Part shown: positions 7,377-17,094 of the stretch, in pieces
Layout of the letters: every line of letters starts with the position of its first letter
Numbering within the stretch: position 1 is the stretch's first letter
Assembly (NCBI GenBank): GCA_017965425.1
Contig: JAGCPY010000074.1
Coordinates: 1-56,533, forward strand
Reading direction: 5' to 3'
Source of the DNA: Bacteroidaceae bacterium
Lineage (GTDB): Bacteria > Bacteroidota > Bacteroidia > Bacteroidales > Bacteroidaceae
DNA: 56,533 nucleotides
Notes under the pieces: generated by a model
Database searches by the model: none
Told to the model about the DNA's origin: nothing
Seen by the model: only the letters and a program-made list of their open reading frames with translations
Program-made: the position numbers and the translations under genes

Positions 7377-8203
7377 TGTCCACCTCCTTTCTCCGTATGG
7401 TTAAAATAGAAGTTAAGGACTTCTTGTTTCAGGGAATCCTCTTTGGGAGTTTGATATTTAGAATCCCGTAAAAGGTCAAATAAAGTACACTTCTTTCGTC
7501 TGTGACACCCCAGCATCTCAACCTGTGGAAAAGAGAAGTCTAAATCGGCTCCACATGAAATAACCAAATAATGCACCAATTCTATTTCTTTACGTTCTAT
7601 TGCATCCCGCAATAAATTGTAATTGTCACATACAAGATTCACATCCGTACGTTCATCTGCCATTAATCTCTTAACATATGGGTAATGCCCGATACGTGCA
7701 GCAGCGACTATTGGTAGATACGAGCGTCGCTCAAAAGGATCTTGTGTTAACAGATTCGGATCTGCTCCGGCATCGAGAAGTTCCGAAATCATGGATATTA
7801 TATCACACGTATCTCCCCAAGTTTCCCAATCTGGCCGTACTGCAGCAAAAACCAAGGGTGTTGTGCCTCTTTGAGAGACATAATTAGGATTAGCCCCATT
7901 CTCTAATAAGGCTTTAAAGGCATGTGGCTTATAGTTTTGTATCGTATATTGGAGTAGGGAGCAACCAAAGAACCTATCAGGAGTATCCACGTCTATCTCT
8001 GGATGCTCCTGCAGATATTGCACTATTTTGACAGAATCATCAGCTTTAACCAATCTGGAGAGTTCCTCAACGGCAGTGTCGTTAAAAACTTTACGTTGAT
8101 AAAGCGTAGGCTGATGTTGCAAAGAATCCCACATATCATAGATTGCAGGTGACGCAATCCACCATAAGAACCACAAAGCTATATATGATATGAAATGCCT
8201 CAT
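7373..8203 (-). CDS. Ankyrin-repeat protein with N-terminal membrane signal, probable immunity protein
   Basis: A 276-residue protein. Residues 5-25 are hydrophobic (ISYIALWFLWWIASPAIY) and act as a signal anchor or signal peptide. Ankyrin repeats follow: SLLQYTIQN.. ALLENGANPNYVSQRGTTPL, then LLDAGADPNLL and LPIVAAARIGHYPYVKRLM. The repeats should face the periplasm. The gene starts 3 bp after the stop of the protein that carries the lipase tip and overlaps the next gene. Genes placed directly after an Rhs tip are normally cognate immunity genes, and ankyrin proteins have been linked to lipase effectors, so it probably blocks that lipase. The low GC of the gene fits horizontal exchange. Confidence 0.7.
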   Translation of the reverse strand: MRHFISYIALWFLWWIASPAIYDMWDSLQHQPTLYQRKVFNDTAVEELSRLVKADDSVKIVQYLQEHPEIDVDTPDRFFGCSLLQYTIQNYKPHAFKALLENGANPNYVSQRGTTPLVFAAVRPDWETWGDTCDIISMISELLDAGADPNLLTQDPFERRSYLPIVAAARIGHYPYVKRLMADERTDVNLVCDNYNLLRDAIERKEIELVHYLVISCGADLDFSFPQVEMLGCHRRKKCTLFDLLRDSKYQTPKEDSLKQEVLNFYFNHTEKGGGQ

Positions 8204-8206
8204 TTT

Positions 8207-9754
8207 TTATTCATCTTTCAAGAGTGTACTAATCAATTTAAGATAAGTCATAGTATGATAGGCTGCGCTTATGGCAGGCCTTGAGACACATGGGAATATA
8301 CTTAATGGTACAGATGGTAAATATGATATGCGTCCCTCTGCCCTTAGTCCTATTAATGCCTGGCTGTTATTTAAAAATTCGTTATGGACCACATAGGCGG
8401 TGATATCTGCTTTATTATTAAGTTGTAAAGCTTGTTTTGTTTGCGCACTTAAACCTGCTGCATTAAATGTAATAGCTGGATCACCTGTTTTCAGGGCGTT
8501 GGCACTGGCTAAACCGCCACCTAAAGAATGACCCAAATAAGTCAATTCTTGGTCTCCTAATATAGACTTTATTTGTACTGCCGTTTCCACAGATTGTCTA
8601 TATTGTTCTGAATCCCCTGTTAATTGCTTAAAATCTTGTTTCCAATCTTCTAAGGATGTTAGATCCGTTCCAGCTGTGGCATAAACATATTCTGAAAAGC
8701 CGCCATTTTCATTCTTCCGTCCGTATATTGCAGATTTGAATCCATTGCTGTTAGGGAGAGTCAAGCCCCAGTCTTCAGGATCAATCCAGGTCCAATCTCC
8801 TGGTAAATCTTTTTTACCTGGATCATAAACGTCATCCGCCATTGCTAAAGCTTCTATCCTTCTAGGTCGCATCCCAGCCAAATCCACATACCTCACTGGG
8901 TTCCCCGCACAATAGAGATACGGATTCAAGTGAGGATAATCTTCGCAGAGCGGATCCACCTGCGTGAACAGCCCGATGGCAGGGTCATAGCGGCGGGCAC
9001 CGTAGTCGTACCAGAAGAGGCCGTGCATACGGTCCAGCTCCTTCTTCAAGTGTGAAGCGTCGCCGAGCGCCGAGCGCCCATTGTACCCGAACTTCTGATA
9101 GCCCTGGTGTGTGTTGTTGTTACCCCGTGGGCCGTCGTAATATATTTTTAAATATCGCTCTTCCGATTTTAGGAAGACTGTGTCATTGAGAAGATAAATA
9201 TCATCAACACTAAAAATGTTTCTACGTTTTAAATCTGTACTATATATCAGGGATATCTTGTCTTTATCCATTTGCCAAACTTCTATCATCTTTGTTCCAT
9301 CTGTAGCATCTCCCTCAACGCATAAGATCTTATCTTCATAAAATAAGGGTTCACCAGCTAAACTGTCAATCTCTCCTGTTTTAGGGTTAATCATATAGAA
9401 TTGCTCATAATTCCAATATAGATATCCCTTAATAATAATCCAAGATTTATAAGAACCCTCAACAAAATATTCCTCCTCATTTTCAATTTTGGAATCCTTA
9501 AATTTATACGTTTTGTTCGCGCATTTAACTTTAATAGTCCTATTCTTTTTAGCAATCGGAGCAGATGACTCATATGATGAATAGACATTTTTTTGCCTAA
9601 TAAAACGAAGTGAGTCTGTCTCAAGAATCTGAACGGGATAATCTGGATATGCCTTTACGGGCATCTCTATCCATTTCAAACTATCAATGCTGGCAGATAA
9701 TCCTATTTGATAGAATAAAATAAAGAGTCCAATAACAAAGAGGAATCTTTTCAT
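8207..9754 (-). CDS. Chimera: signal-peptide protein (possible immunity) fused to displaced Rhs core and lipase toxin tip
   Basis: A 515-residue protein in three parts. Residues 1 to about 205 start with a signal peptide (MKRFLFVIGLFILFYQIGLSA) and form an AT-rich, all-beta-looking domain of unknown family. Residues about 206-291 are Rhs core, including WYDYGARRYDPAIG and NPYLYCAGNPVRYVDLAG, which end the core. Residues about 292-515 are a new tip with the nucleophile elbow GHSLGGG (Ser near 408) and a late His (HTMTYL, near 500), as in class 3 lipases. The DNA homology to the Rhs gene at 9751-13059 begins abruptly near 9140. The start overlaps the stop of that gene by 4 bp, the place where its immunity gene should be. 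Confidence 0.75.
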   Translation of the reverse strand: MKRFLFVIGLFILFYQIGLSASIDSLKWIEMPVKAYPDYPVQILETDSLRFIRQKNVYSSYESSAPIAKKNRTIKVKCANKTYKFKDSKIENEEEYFVEGSYKSWIIIKGYLYWNYEQFYMINPKTGEIDSLAGEPLFYEDKILCVEGDATDGTKMIEVWQMDKDKISLIYSTDLKRRNIFSVDDIYLLNDTVFLKSEERYLKIYYDGPRGNNNTHQGYQKFGYNGRSALGDASHLKKELDRMHGLFWYDYGARRYDPAIGLFTQVDPLCEDYPHLNPYLYCAGNPVRYVDLAGMRPRRIEALAMADDVYDPGKKDLPGDWTWIDPEDWGLTLPNSNGFKSAIYGRKNENGGFSEYVYATAGTDLTSLEDWKQDFKQLTGDSEQYRQSVETAVQIKSILGDQELTYLGHSLGGGLASANALKTGDPAITFNAAGLSAQTKQALQLNNKADITAYVVHNEFLNNSQALIGLRAEGRISYLPSVPLSIFPCVSRPAISAAYHTMTYLKLISTLLKDE

Positions 9755-12700
9755 TTTCGTTTCAAGATAAGTTTAAAAGATTTAACTCCTGTTAACTTTG
9801 AATTAAACTGATCCCAGCCATTATTAATAGCTCTACCGTGAGCATCGTATTTGCTTGGGACAATCAAAAGACACCCTGTTGAAACAGCTCCAGATAATTT
9901 CCCTTTTTTAAATATTTTTCCAGCCTTTCCATTATTATTGGATCTGTGAATATATACACCATCCTTTTGTGTTGAGCTAAATGGACTAATTGGACTAGGA
10001 TTTATTCCATCAAGGCAATCTACAGGATTCGCATTATTAATTGCCCAATGGGAACTCAAAGGTCCTTTTTTCCCAATTTCTTTATGATTTACCGTATATT
10101 CGCCATCCGCGATTGCCCCAAATGTCTTGAAATCAGAAGACATAGTAAAACCATCAAACTCCGTAATGTCATCTGCGCCATCCCTGCCATATAGTGTTGC
10201 TTTTGCTAATACAGCGCCATCTCCGAATAAGTTATCGTTTGTACCCAGTCTCTCATTTCGACTGCCATTGAATAGTAAGACAACTTCACCCAAATACCTA
10301 CCGTCTATTCTTTCTTTATCTAGTTCTTCTTGACTCCTGTACTCTGTCCATCGTATAGAACCATATAATGTTTGATACCACGCTCTTCCATCCGGATCCA
10401 CATAGTTCACCGGATTCCCCGCACAATAGAGATACGGATTCAGGTGGGGGTACTGCTCGCAGAGCGGATCCACCTGCGTGAACATACCCACGGCGGGATC
10501 GTAGCGGCGGGCACCGTAGTCGTACCAGTCCAGGCCGTGGATGCGGTCCAGCTCCTTGCCGTTGTACTTGAAAGGCTGGAAGCCCTGGTTCGTGCAGGCA
10601 TCTCCCCACGGCCCGCCGTAGGCATAGTAGTCGTTCGTCTGCTCTACCGTGCCGCTGCCGTTCACCACCACGTGGTTGTTGCCCTGATGGTCACGCAGGT
10701 AATAGTAGAAAGCTTCATAGTCACCTTCCACGGGATTGCTGAGGGGAAGGGTAATCCTGAAGTGGGTGGCGGCCAGATAGCCGCCGTCAAAGTGATAATC
10801 GCATTCACGGGAAGAGATGGTGTTGTTGGAGGACAACACCTTGACCTTCATGTTCTCCACATAATCCACCGAATCTACCGACATTATCTGCGCCGGAGTC
10901 AGTTCCAACGTCTGGCCATAGTTTACCGAAAGTCCATCCACCGCCGTGGAATGCTTCTCGCGCAGCTTCCGCCCGTCGGCAGCATAGACGTACTCCGTCA
11001 CGTTACCGTTGGTGAGCTGGATGCGCGTGGGATGCCCCAGAAGGTCGTAGTTGATGAGTGCGATGCCCTTGTTCTTGTCCTGTGTGAGGTCGCCGGCAGC
11101 GTTGTATTCATACTCCGTGGTTGCTATGCTTCCATTTACGAATTCAAAAGAGCCATCGTAGATGTTTGACGAAGCCAGGTCATCAATGGCCTTCAGGCGG
11201 TTGCCCGTGTAGGAGTAGGTGAGCTGATCTATGTTGCCATAGCCCGCCAGGCTGTTGCCCGTGCGGGTGAGCGAAGTGATGGCACTGTTACGGTTGTAGG
11301 CGATGGTCTCGGAGTTGAGGTAGCCTAACGGGCTGATATTATAGTTCCCGTAAGTTGCCGCGGTGAGACGGTTGCGCACATCGTAGTTGAACAGATATCC
11401 GTGGCCGTTTGTTCCCGTCTTCCATTGCATGGTGCTGATGTTGCCGTTATAGCTGGGAGTGCCCACACCCGTCTCATAATAGAGGTTCTGGGAGAAGAGG
11501 TCTGTCGCCGTGGCGGTGTTGGATGACAGGATGGAGGTGAGCCAGCCGTGGAGGTTGTAGCCAAAGGTGGTGCTGAACCGGCCGCCGTGCTGTTCCTCCT
11601 TCTGGATGCGTCCCAGCTGGTCGTATGTTAGCTTCCGCACCTGCACTGTTGTATCGTTGTTGTAGGTGAGTGAGGTCATCTGCAGCTGCCCCGACGTTGC
11701 CTTATAGGTGTTGGCCTCGCTGAAATGGAAGGTGAGTCCGCCAGTGGTGAGTGTGTTCTCTACGGTCAGGGGCTTGTCGGTGAAGTCATAGGTTGTGACC
11801 GTCCGGAGGAAACCGCCATCAAGGGTGGTCTGGCGCTGGTCGGTGAGGTTCCCCTTGGCATCGTAGTAGTTGACGCTCAACAACCGCCTGCCGTCGGAGG
11901 TGGCTGTGATGACACCCGTGGGCAGGGAGGTGGCACAGACGGGATTGGAAAGGGTGAAATCGTTATTGCCGATGAGGGCGGCACAGGCCGTGGTGGAGAG
12001 GAAGCTGTAGTCGTCGTAATAGTAGATGGCCTCGACCACGGGATTCTGGAGCGTGAAGCCGTTGCGGACGTAATAGCCTGAACCGCAGACCTGATAGAAG
12101 CCTGAAGCGCTGGTGCGGGAGACATAGGCGGGAGCCGTGGACGACTGCGGGTAGTTGGACGTATTGCCTTGCACACAGAGGCGTCCCAGCCGGTCATAAA
12201 GGTAGAAACGCGAACGGTTGACAGGAGTCACCCGCCGGTCTCTCTCTGCTATCAGACGGCCTTCAGAGTCATATCTATATAAAGTGGGTACGTTGCTGCC
12301 GGGTTCGTACTTGCCTGTCATGCGTCCGTGCGCGTCGTATGTATAACGGTAGCGATAATAGTTGGATGCCGACTGCTGGAACATCGGCTGAAGGACGAAA
12401 TACAGCAGGCCGTCACTGCCATAGACGTAGTAGGTGTCGTCGTTGTTGCCGCGTCGTTCCAACACCACCCGCCCCATCAAGTCCTTATAGGTCGTCACCG
12501 TGATGCCGTCCTCGTCTGTCTGCACTTCGCCCGTCAGTTCTCCTTCAGGATAATAGCCGCTGTATGTCGCAGTGCTGCTTCCCGCCGTGTATCTCTTGAC
12601 GGAATTGGCCGCATTGGTGACGTAGCTGATACTCTTGCCCTTGTCCGTCCAATTCTGACCGGGTGTGGAGATGAAGGTAGGACGGTCGAGGGCATCGTAT

Positions 12701-13059
12701 GTGGTCTGGCTGTAACAGCGCGTATCATCATAGGTCTGGTTGAGGAAATTGGAGTTTTTCGTCATGCCCTTGAAGACTGGATTCATGCCCCCCACAGCTG
12801 GCAGGGTGATGACATCTTCACGTCCGGCTGCATCGTAGGTCTGCAAGGTGTGAAGATACTGGCCCATATAGTGCTGACCTCCCGTGGCAAGCTCCGAGGG
12901 TCGTCCCAGTCCGTCGTAGTACTGAACTGCCTTGATTTCTTGGCTGCTGGTCGCGTTAAGCATGGTTTCGGTCATGACATAGTTCTTGGTCGCTGTCTGG
13001 GCGAGACCAGAAAAGTTTCCCAGTAACAGGATGGGAATGATATATGAATAACGTTTCAT
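9751..13059 (-). CDS. Rhs/YD-repeat polymorphic toxin with L,D-transpeptidase-like tip
   Basis: A 1102-residue secreted protein. It has a signal peptide (ending SGLAQ) and an N-terminal part like the DUF6443 domain found before Rhs repeats in Bacteroidetes (VQYYDGLGRPSELAT). Many YD repeats follow (YDALDRPT, YDSEGRLIAERD, YDQLGRIQ, YDLLGHPTR), then the Rhs core ending near residue 888 (DYGARRYDPAVG, NPYLYCAGNPVNYVDPDGR). The last ~210 residues are a variable tip containing GVYIHRS (His near 1036) and VSTGCLL (Cys near 1063). This His..SxGC order is that of YkuD/Tlde1-like peptidoglycan enzymes. The YD shell probably encloses the tip. The downstream gene overlaps by 4 bp and starts with a signal peptide, suiting immunity to a periplasmic toxin. 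Confidence 0.85.
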   Translation of the reverse strand: MKRYSYIIPILLLGNFSGLAQTATKNYVMTETMLNATSSQEIKAVQYYDGLGRPSELATGGQHYMGQYLHTLQTYDAAGREDVITLPAVGGMNPVFKGMTKNSNFLNQTYDDTRCYSQTTYDALDRPTFISTPGQNWTDKGKSISYVTNAANSVKRYTAGSSTATYSGYYPEGELTGEVQTDEDGITVTTYKDLMGRVVLERRGNNDDTYYVYGSDGLLYFVLQPMFQQSASNYYRYRYTYDAHGRMTGKYEPGSNVPTLYRYDSEGRLIAERDRRVTPVNRSRFYLYDRLGRLCVQGNTSNYPQSSTAPAYVSRTSASGFYQVCGSGYYVRNGFTLQNPVVEAIYYYDDYSFLSTTACAALIGNNDFTLSNPVCATSLPTGVITATSDGRRLLSVNYYDAKGNLTDQRQTTLDGGFLRTVTTYDFTDKPLTVENTLTTGGLTFHFSEANTYKATSGQLQMTSLTYNNDTTVQVRKLTYDQLGRIQKEEQHGGRFSTTFGYNLHGWLTSILSSNTATATDLFSQNLYYETGVGTPSYNGNISTMQWKTGTNGHGYLFNYDVRNRLTAATYGNYNISPLGYLNSETIAYNRNSAITSLTRTGNSLAGYGNIDQLTYSYTGNRLKAIDDLASSNIYDGSFEFVNGSIATTEYEYNAAGDLTQDKNKGIALINYDLLGHPTRIQLTNGNVTEYVYAADGRKLREKHSTAVDGLSVNYGQTLELTPAQIMSVDSVDYVENMKVKVLSSNNTISSRECDYHFDGGYLAATHFRITLPLSNPVEGDYEAFYYYLRDHQGNNHVVVNGSGTVEQTNDYYAYGGPWGDACTNQGFQPFKYNGKELDRIHGLDWYDYGARRYDPAVGMFTQVDPLCEQYPHLNPYLYCAGNPVNYVDPDGRAWYQTLYGSIRWTEYRSQEELDKERIDGRYLGEVVLLFNGSRNERLGTNDNLFGDGAVLAKATLYGRDGADDITEFDGFTMSSDFKTFGAIADGEYTVNHKEIGKKGPLSSHWAINNANPVDCLDGINPSPISPFSSTQKDGVYIHRSNNNGKAGKIFKKGKLSGAVSTGCLLIVPSKYDAHGRAINNGWDQFNSKLTGVKSFKLILKRK

Positions 13060-13074
13060 GATAGCCTTTTATTG

Positions 13075-15966
13075 TTAGTTGCCAGTGGAATAGTGATAGG
13101 AAAAACGTTGAAGGGTATTGCCGTTGGCATCCTGGATTTCCGTGAGGCGTCCGAGACTGTCGTAGCTGTAGTAAGTGACCAGGCCGTTGCCTGTGGCAGA
13201 GGACACGACACGGCCTTTCTGATCATAGACATAAGTGGTCGCCCGCACTTCGGGAAAGCTGAAGATGCTCTGACTGCCGACTCCCAAGACAAGGTCGGGT
13301 GTCTGTGCCTGCGTGTTCGGTGTAACCTGCGAAGCGGTAGAGGATGGACAAGTGAGGGATGCCAGGAGCCTGTCCTTACTGGTATTCCAATACATGGTCG
13401 TCATGTGTTCGCCCTTGCGGGTGAAGGTGAGGGGGTGGCCCTTGCTGGAGTAGGTGTGGTAAGTGACAAGGGTGTCAACGGGGCCGCTTTCCAATTGGGT
13501 GGTCTCGTATTTGGGAAGATATTTGTTGCTGAAAAGGGCGTACTGTGTCGCTTCCGTCTGCATCAGTGACCCGTTATAGCTGGTTGAAGTGGAAACGAGC
13601 GGGATGAAGTATTTGTAGGCCGCGAGACTCTGGTAGGTATATTGCTTCTCCATCCTGCTGTCGGCACGTGCGATGGTTTCCCTTGTGCATTTACGGAAAC
13701 GGGGTGGCTGCAGGTTGCCGATGGAATCCGAGTATTCAGTCATCATGTAAATGAGCGTGTCCTTGGTCAGTCCGTTGCTTTGCTGCGTTTCCGTATAGAC
13801 TCTTTTCAGGTCATATTTGGGATAATAAAGTGTATAGCAACCTTCATTGCCCCCCATATTAAAATTCTTGTCGAAACCATAAACCAGCTGTCGGTTATAG
13901 GCAGCACCATCTGTACGGTATTCATAGCGGATGGTCTTACAGATGTTGTTCTCGGAGTCCTTGATAAATTCTGCCATCAGTTTCCCTCTCATGAAATCAC
14001 GCCTGCTGTATGGTTCCATGATATCACCAACTCCTATTTCGTTTTGGTAAGGCATGATACCGTTAGATGGAGGTGCATAGCCGACATTGGCAAAGTTGCT
14101 GTAGTTATAGAGGTGGTTGCCGACATCTTCGACGGTTTCTGTCACCATTGAATAGCCGACGCAGGTTCTCAGAGTGGTAGCCAAGGGTATGACCGGATCA
14201 GGGTTGCCGCTATCCAGCGTTCTTCCCCATGCAATCAGATAATAGGTGTCGTCGTCTGGGTCGGCAAAGTACTGGCCGCTGGACAGTCCCGTAGATGGAT
14301 TGGTATAGGTGAAGAGTCTTTGTCGTAATGGCGTTTGGCTTCCAGCGTCATAGTCTTTGATGGATTTTACTCGCAGTCCACATGCAGTCCCTGGACGGTG
14401 GACGGTGTCTGTCCTGTTAAGGTGCATGGCCACGGAATAGTCATTCAGCTCATATTCAAAAGTGCTTCTTCCGCCTGTCGGGTAGGTGATTGTCGTCAAC
14501 ATCCCCTTCTTGGCGTATGTTTCGTTGGGAATCCATGAACCTGTTGGACCATTGTAGTTTCCCCAACTGTCATGTTGAGTTGTCAGATAGTCTGATGGAA
14601 CAGATGCATAGCTATTGTAATCGAATGTATAGGTGCTGAGCGTGTCTGTACCTGTTTTCGTCAGGAGCGAAGACAGATGATAACGTCCTGAATTATCGTA
14701 ATTGAAGATATAGGATACGTCTGCCTGAGATAAACCCATTCGGATATTGACTGAGGACAAACGCTTGATATCCATGGCGGAAAGCGGATCTAATGGGCAC
14801 AGCTGGTTGGTGGCACTATAGAATCTGGCGTGTTGGTCCTGAGCGTTCTGCAGGTAGTAAAAAGGAAGTGGGGTTACATCCATATTTGCCCCGCCTTGAA
14901 GTAAGGAAAGCGCTGTATTGCCAGAGTAAAGCGAGGGATACAGATTCCTAGATGCCTGTCCGGCAGTATAGGGCCGTGTCATGGAAAATGAAGCCTGCCA
15001 ACCTTGACGTGTAATAATGTCTGTCAGATATACCGGCAGGTTCAGGGTCGCCGAATAACCCGATGTCGTGGTACTGGGAGGGAACATCTGCACGAGATAC
15101 TTTCCACGTTCATAGTTAAACTCATACAACAGATTACCCAGCCGATCCTCGATACGGGTCAGATACCAACTGGAGGCCACCCAGGGAACCATATCTTGAT
15201 TTTGAACCGTACAATAGAGATCCATGGTGTATTCGATGGAAAGCGTGTCTCCCCCGAAGATATACTTATTACCGTCATCATCATACAAGGTGAACCCCTT
15301 GATGGTCTTCGGCTGTATTCCACCTGTTGAGAAATGTTGGAAAACAGGAAGGATGTAGTTGGCCTGATTGTTGACGTCGAACTCGACAACGAGGTTGTCA
15401 TCGCTGCTCACCTTCCACTCGCCGTCATTGCCAAGGAAGAAACGTCCCGTTTTACCGAGAAAATTGAAATAGAAAATATCAGGGGCATAGTCCTTGTGAC
15501 CGTAGTTGCTAGGGTTCAAGACCATTGTTGAGTCAAAATTACCGTTGCAATCGACAAGGTCGGAATAAGCATGGAAATAGTTCACATAATTGAATTCTCC
15601 ATGATGTGGAAAGCTCATTTCGTCACAGAAGTTACGTTGTACTCTTGTAATACAGCCGCCGGCGTTCAACGTCCAGCCCGCCCCTACCCAGCCGGGCAGT
15701 TTGTTCATCGGCAGGCCAGAGGTGTCATAGGTGAGGTTGATGTCCAGAGTGACTCCTCGTTCCGTGAAGGAGTGGATGGGTATGGTGATGTTGGCGCGGC
15801 CTGTATAATATGACATCGGGATGTCACCGAAACGGCCGATGTCAGCAGCTTGGGGAGTAGGTACTTTTCCCAAATTGGTAATAGGACTCTGCGATGCAAG
15901 TCGGCTACAAGGCATGAAACTTACGAGGAGCAAGATGGCAAAAGGTTTCCTTAAAAGACGCTTCAT
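13075..15966 (-). CDS. Large Rhs-type YD-repeat partner protein, secreted
   Basis: A 963-residue protein with a signal peptide (MKRLLRKPFAILLLVSF..) and a start resembling SpvB/RhsA-type N-termini (LGKVPTPQAADIGRFGDIPM, TIPIHSFTERG, LPGWVGAGWTLNAGGCITR). The middle alternates strand-like segments, and the C-terminus has YD repeats (YSYDSLGRLTEIQDANGN). It has no Rhs core end and no toxin tip, so it is not itself a toxin. It is 15 bp upstream of the tip-bearing Rhs gene and was probably made with it, perhaps forming part of the same shell or its carrier. No T9SS sorting domain is visible at its end, which is YHYSTGN. Confidence 0.8.
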   Translation of the reverse strand: MKRLLRKPFAILLLVSFMPCSRLASQSPITNLGKVPTPQAADIGRFGDIPMSYYTGRANITIPIHSFTERGVTLDINLTYDTSGLPMNKLPGWVGAGWTLNAGGCITRVQRNFCDEMSFPHHGEFNYVNYFHAYSDLVDCNGNFDSTMVLNPSNYGHKDYAPDIFYFNFLGKTGRFFLGNDGEWKVSSDDNLVVEFDVNNQANYILPVFQHFSTGGIQPKTIKGFTLYDDDGNKYIFGGDTLSIEYTMDLYCTVQNQDMVPWVASSWYLTRIEDRLGNLLYEFNYERGKYLVQMFPPSTTTSGYSATLNLPVYLTDIITRQGWQASFSMTRPYTAGQASRNLYPSLYSGNTALSLLQGGANMDVTPLPFYYLQNAQDQHARFYSATNQLCPLDPLSAMDIKRLSSVNIRMGLSQADVSYIFNYDNSGRYHLSSLLTKTGTDTLSTYTFDYNSYASVPSDYLTTQHDSWGNYNGPTGSWIPNETYAKKGMLTTITYPTGGRSTFEYELNDYSVAMHLNRTDTVHRPGTACGLRVKSIKDYDAGSQTPLRQRLFTYTNPSTGLSSGQYFADPDDDTYYLIAWGRTLDSGNPDPVIPLATTLRTCVGYSMVTETVEDVGNHLYNYSNFANVGYAPPSNGIMPYQNEIGVGDIMEPYSRRDFMRGKLMAEFIKDSENNICKTIRYEYRTDGAAYNRQLVYGFDKNFNMGGNEGCYTLYYPKYDLKRVYTETQQSNGLTKDTLIYMMTEYSDSIGNLQPPRFRKCTRETIARADSRMEKQYTYQSLAAYKYFIPLVSTSTSYNGSLMQTEATQYALFSNKYLPKYETTQLESGPVDTLVTYHTYSSKGHPLTFTRKGEHMTTMYWNTSKDRLLASLTCPSSTASQVTPNTQAQTPDLVLGVGSQSIFSFPEVRATTYVYDQKGRVVSSATGNGLVTYYSYDSLGRLTEIQDANGNTLQRFSYHYSTGN

Positions 15967-15978
15967 GTTCAGGTTTTG

Positions 15979-17058
15979 CTATTTCAACTCAAGTTTTTCA
16001 TTAAAAATCTGTCCGTTGACATTTAGATAGAGGACGTAGAGGCCGTCCCTGAGACCGCCACGATCGATGCTGATCATACCCGTGCTTTGTGCTTCGCCAT
16101 GAGAGGTCTTTCGTTGATAGACCAGTCCCATGCGGTCACAGACAATGGCGTGTATAGTGGCATCGGCATCCAGCGAATAGTTGACTTTGATGGCGTTGGC
16201 CTCAACCGAAATCGTATAGAGGATGACGGGAGGCTGCTCTTTCTTCTGTAGTTCCAAAGATTCGAGGGCAAGAATCTGTCGGTTGACGGAGTCTTCAAGT
16301 TCCAATAGGTCGGATGGCAGGGTACAGTAGGCTGCTTGTTGGCATGAGACGGGATCCAAGTCATTGAAGATGGTAACGGATATTGTTTCATACAAAGGGT
16401 AGCGATAACCACGGGCATACCACTGGTACCTTTCTTCAATACGCTGTTTCAAATTGTCTGAAGCAGCGACGGTGTCCGTCGGGAGATACTGGCTGATGGC
16501 AGAAGACAGGACCCGATGTATTCGCAATACATGACGGATGGTGTCACCGTTAGCGGTATAGATGGTACCCGAAGCATCCGCCTCGGATTCTGTCATGCCG
16601 TGTGTTTCCAGTATGTACTTTTTGCAATACGTTCCGATTCCCTGGAAGGGTTGTGAGAAATAAGCCCCATAGGAACAGGGGTAGGAAAACAAAGTTACAG
16701 GAACTTGGTAATCCATCGTCTTCAGGGATGTCTCATAGCCCAGCATCTTCAAAGAATCATTCGAGACGCGGTATTTGTGCACGATGGCGGGTTCCATTCC
16801 ATAAAGGAAAGTTGAGTCTGAGTTACAGCGGAACCTGATGGCGTGTTTGTTCTCCAGATATTCGAGGTCACTAAAATCCCAGATCTGATTCTCACCGGCA
16901 TTCCCCGCAGGGAAGTAGTCAACTTCCCTGAGGCAGAGCGAATCTCCAGCATGAGGCAGATTGGCCGCTGCATTTAGTTGGGGTAATATGTCCTGAGCCT
17001 GCATAGTTACACAAGCCCCAAGCGAAAGAAGAAGAAGGGACGTATAATACACTTTCAT
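15979..17058 (-). CDS. Secreted protein with T9SS type A-like C-terminal sorting domain
   Basis: A 359-residue protein with a signal peptide (MKVYYTSLLLLSLGACVTMQA). The N-terminal 250 residues show no known family. The last ~85 residues (VNYSLDADATIHAIVCDRMG.., then GLRDGLYVLYLNVNGQIF, ending EKLELK) have the strand order and G-L/V-Y-V pattern of type A sorting domains that route cargo through the type IX system. PorQ at 25765 supports a T9SS in this genome. The gene precedes the two Rhs genes by 12 bp and seems to be in the same operon, so it may form a surface anchor or export partner for them. This last point is inference. Confidence 0.65.
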   Translation of the reverse strand: MKVYYTSLLLLSLGACVTMQAQDILPQLNAAANLPHAGDSLCLREVDYFPAGNAGENQIWDFSDLEYLENKHAIRFRCNSDSTFLYGMEPAIVHKYRVSNDSLKMLGYETSLKTMDYQVPVTLFSYPCSYGAYFSQPFQGIGTYCKKYILETHGMTESEADASGTIYTANGDTIRHVLRIHRVLSSAISQYLPTDTVAASDNLKQRIEERYQWYARGYRYPLYETISVTIFNDLDPVSCQQAAYCTLPSDLLELEDSVNRQILALESLELQKKEQPPVILYTISVEANAIKVNYSLDADATIHAIVCDRMGLVYQRKTSHGEAQSTGMISIDRGGLRDGLYVLYLNVNGQIFNEKLELK

Positions 17059-17094
17059 ATTAGTAATAGATAATTGTTTCAGAGAAACCGAGCA

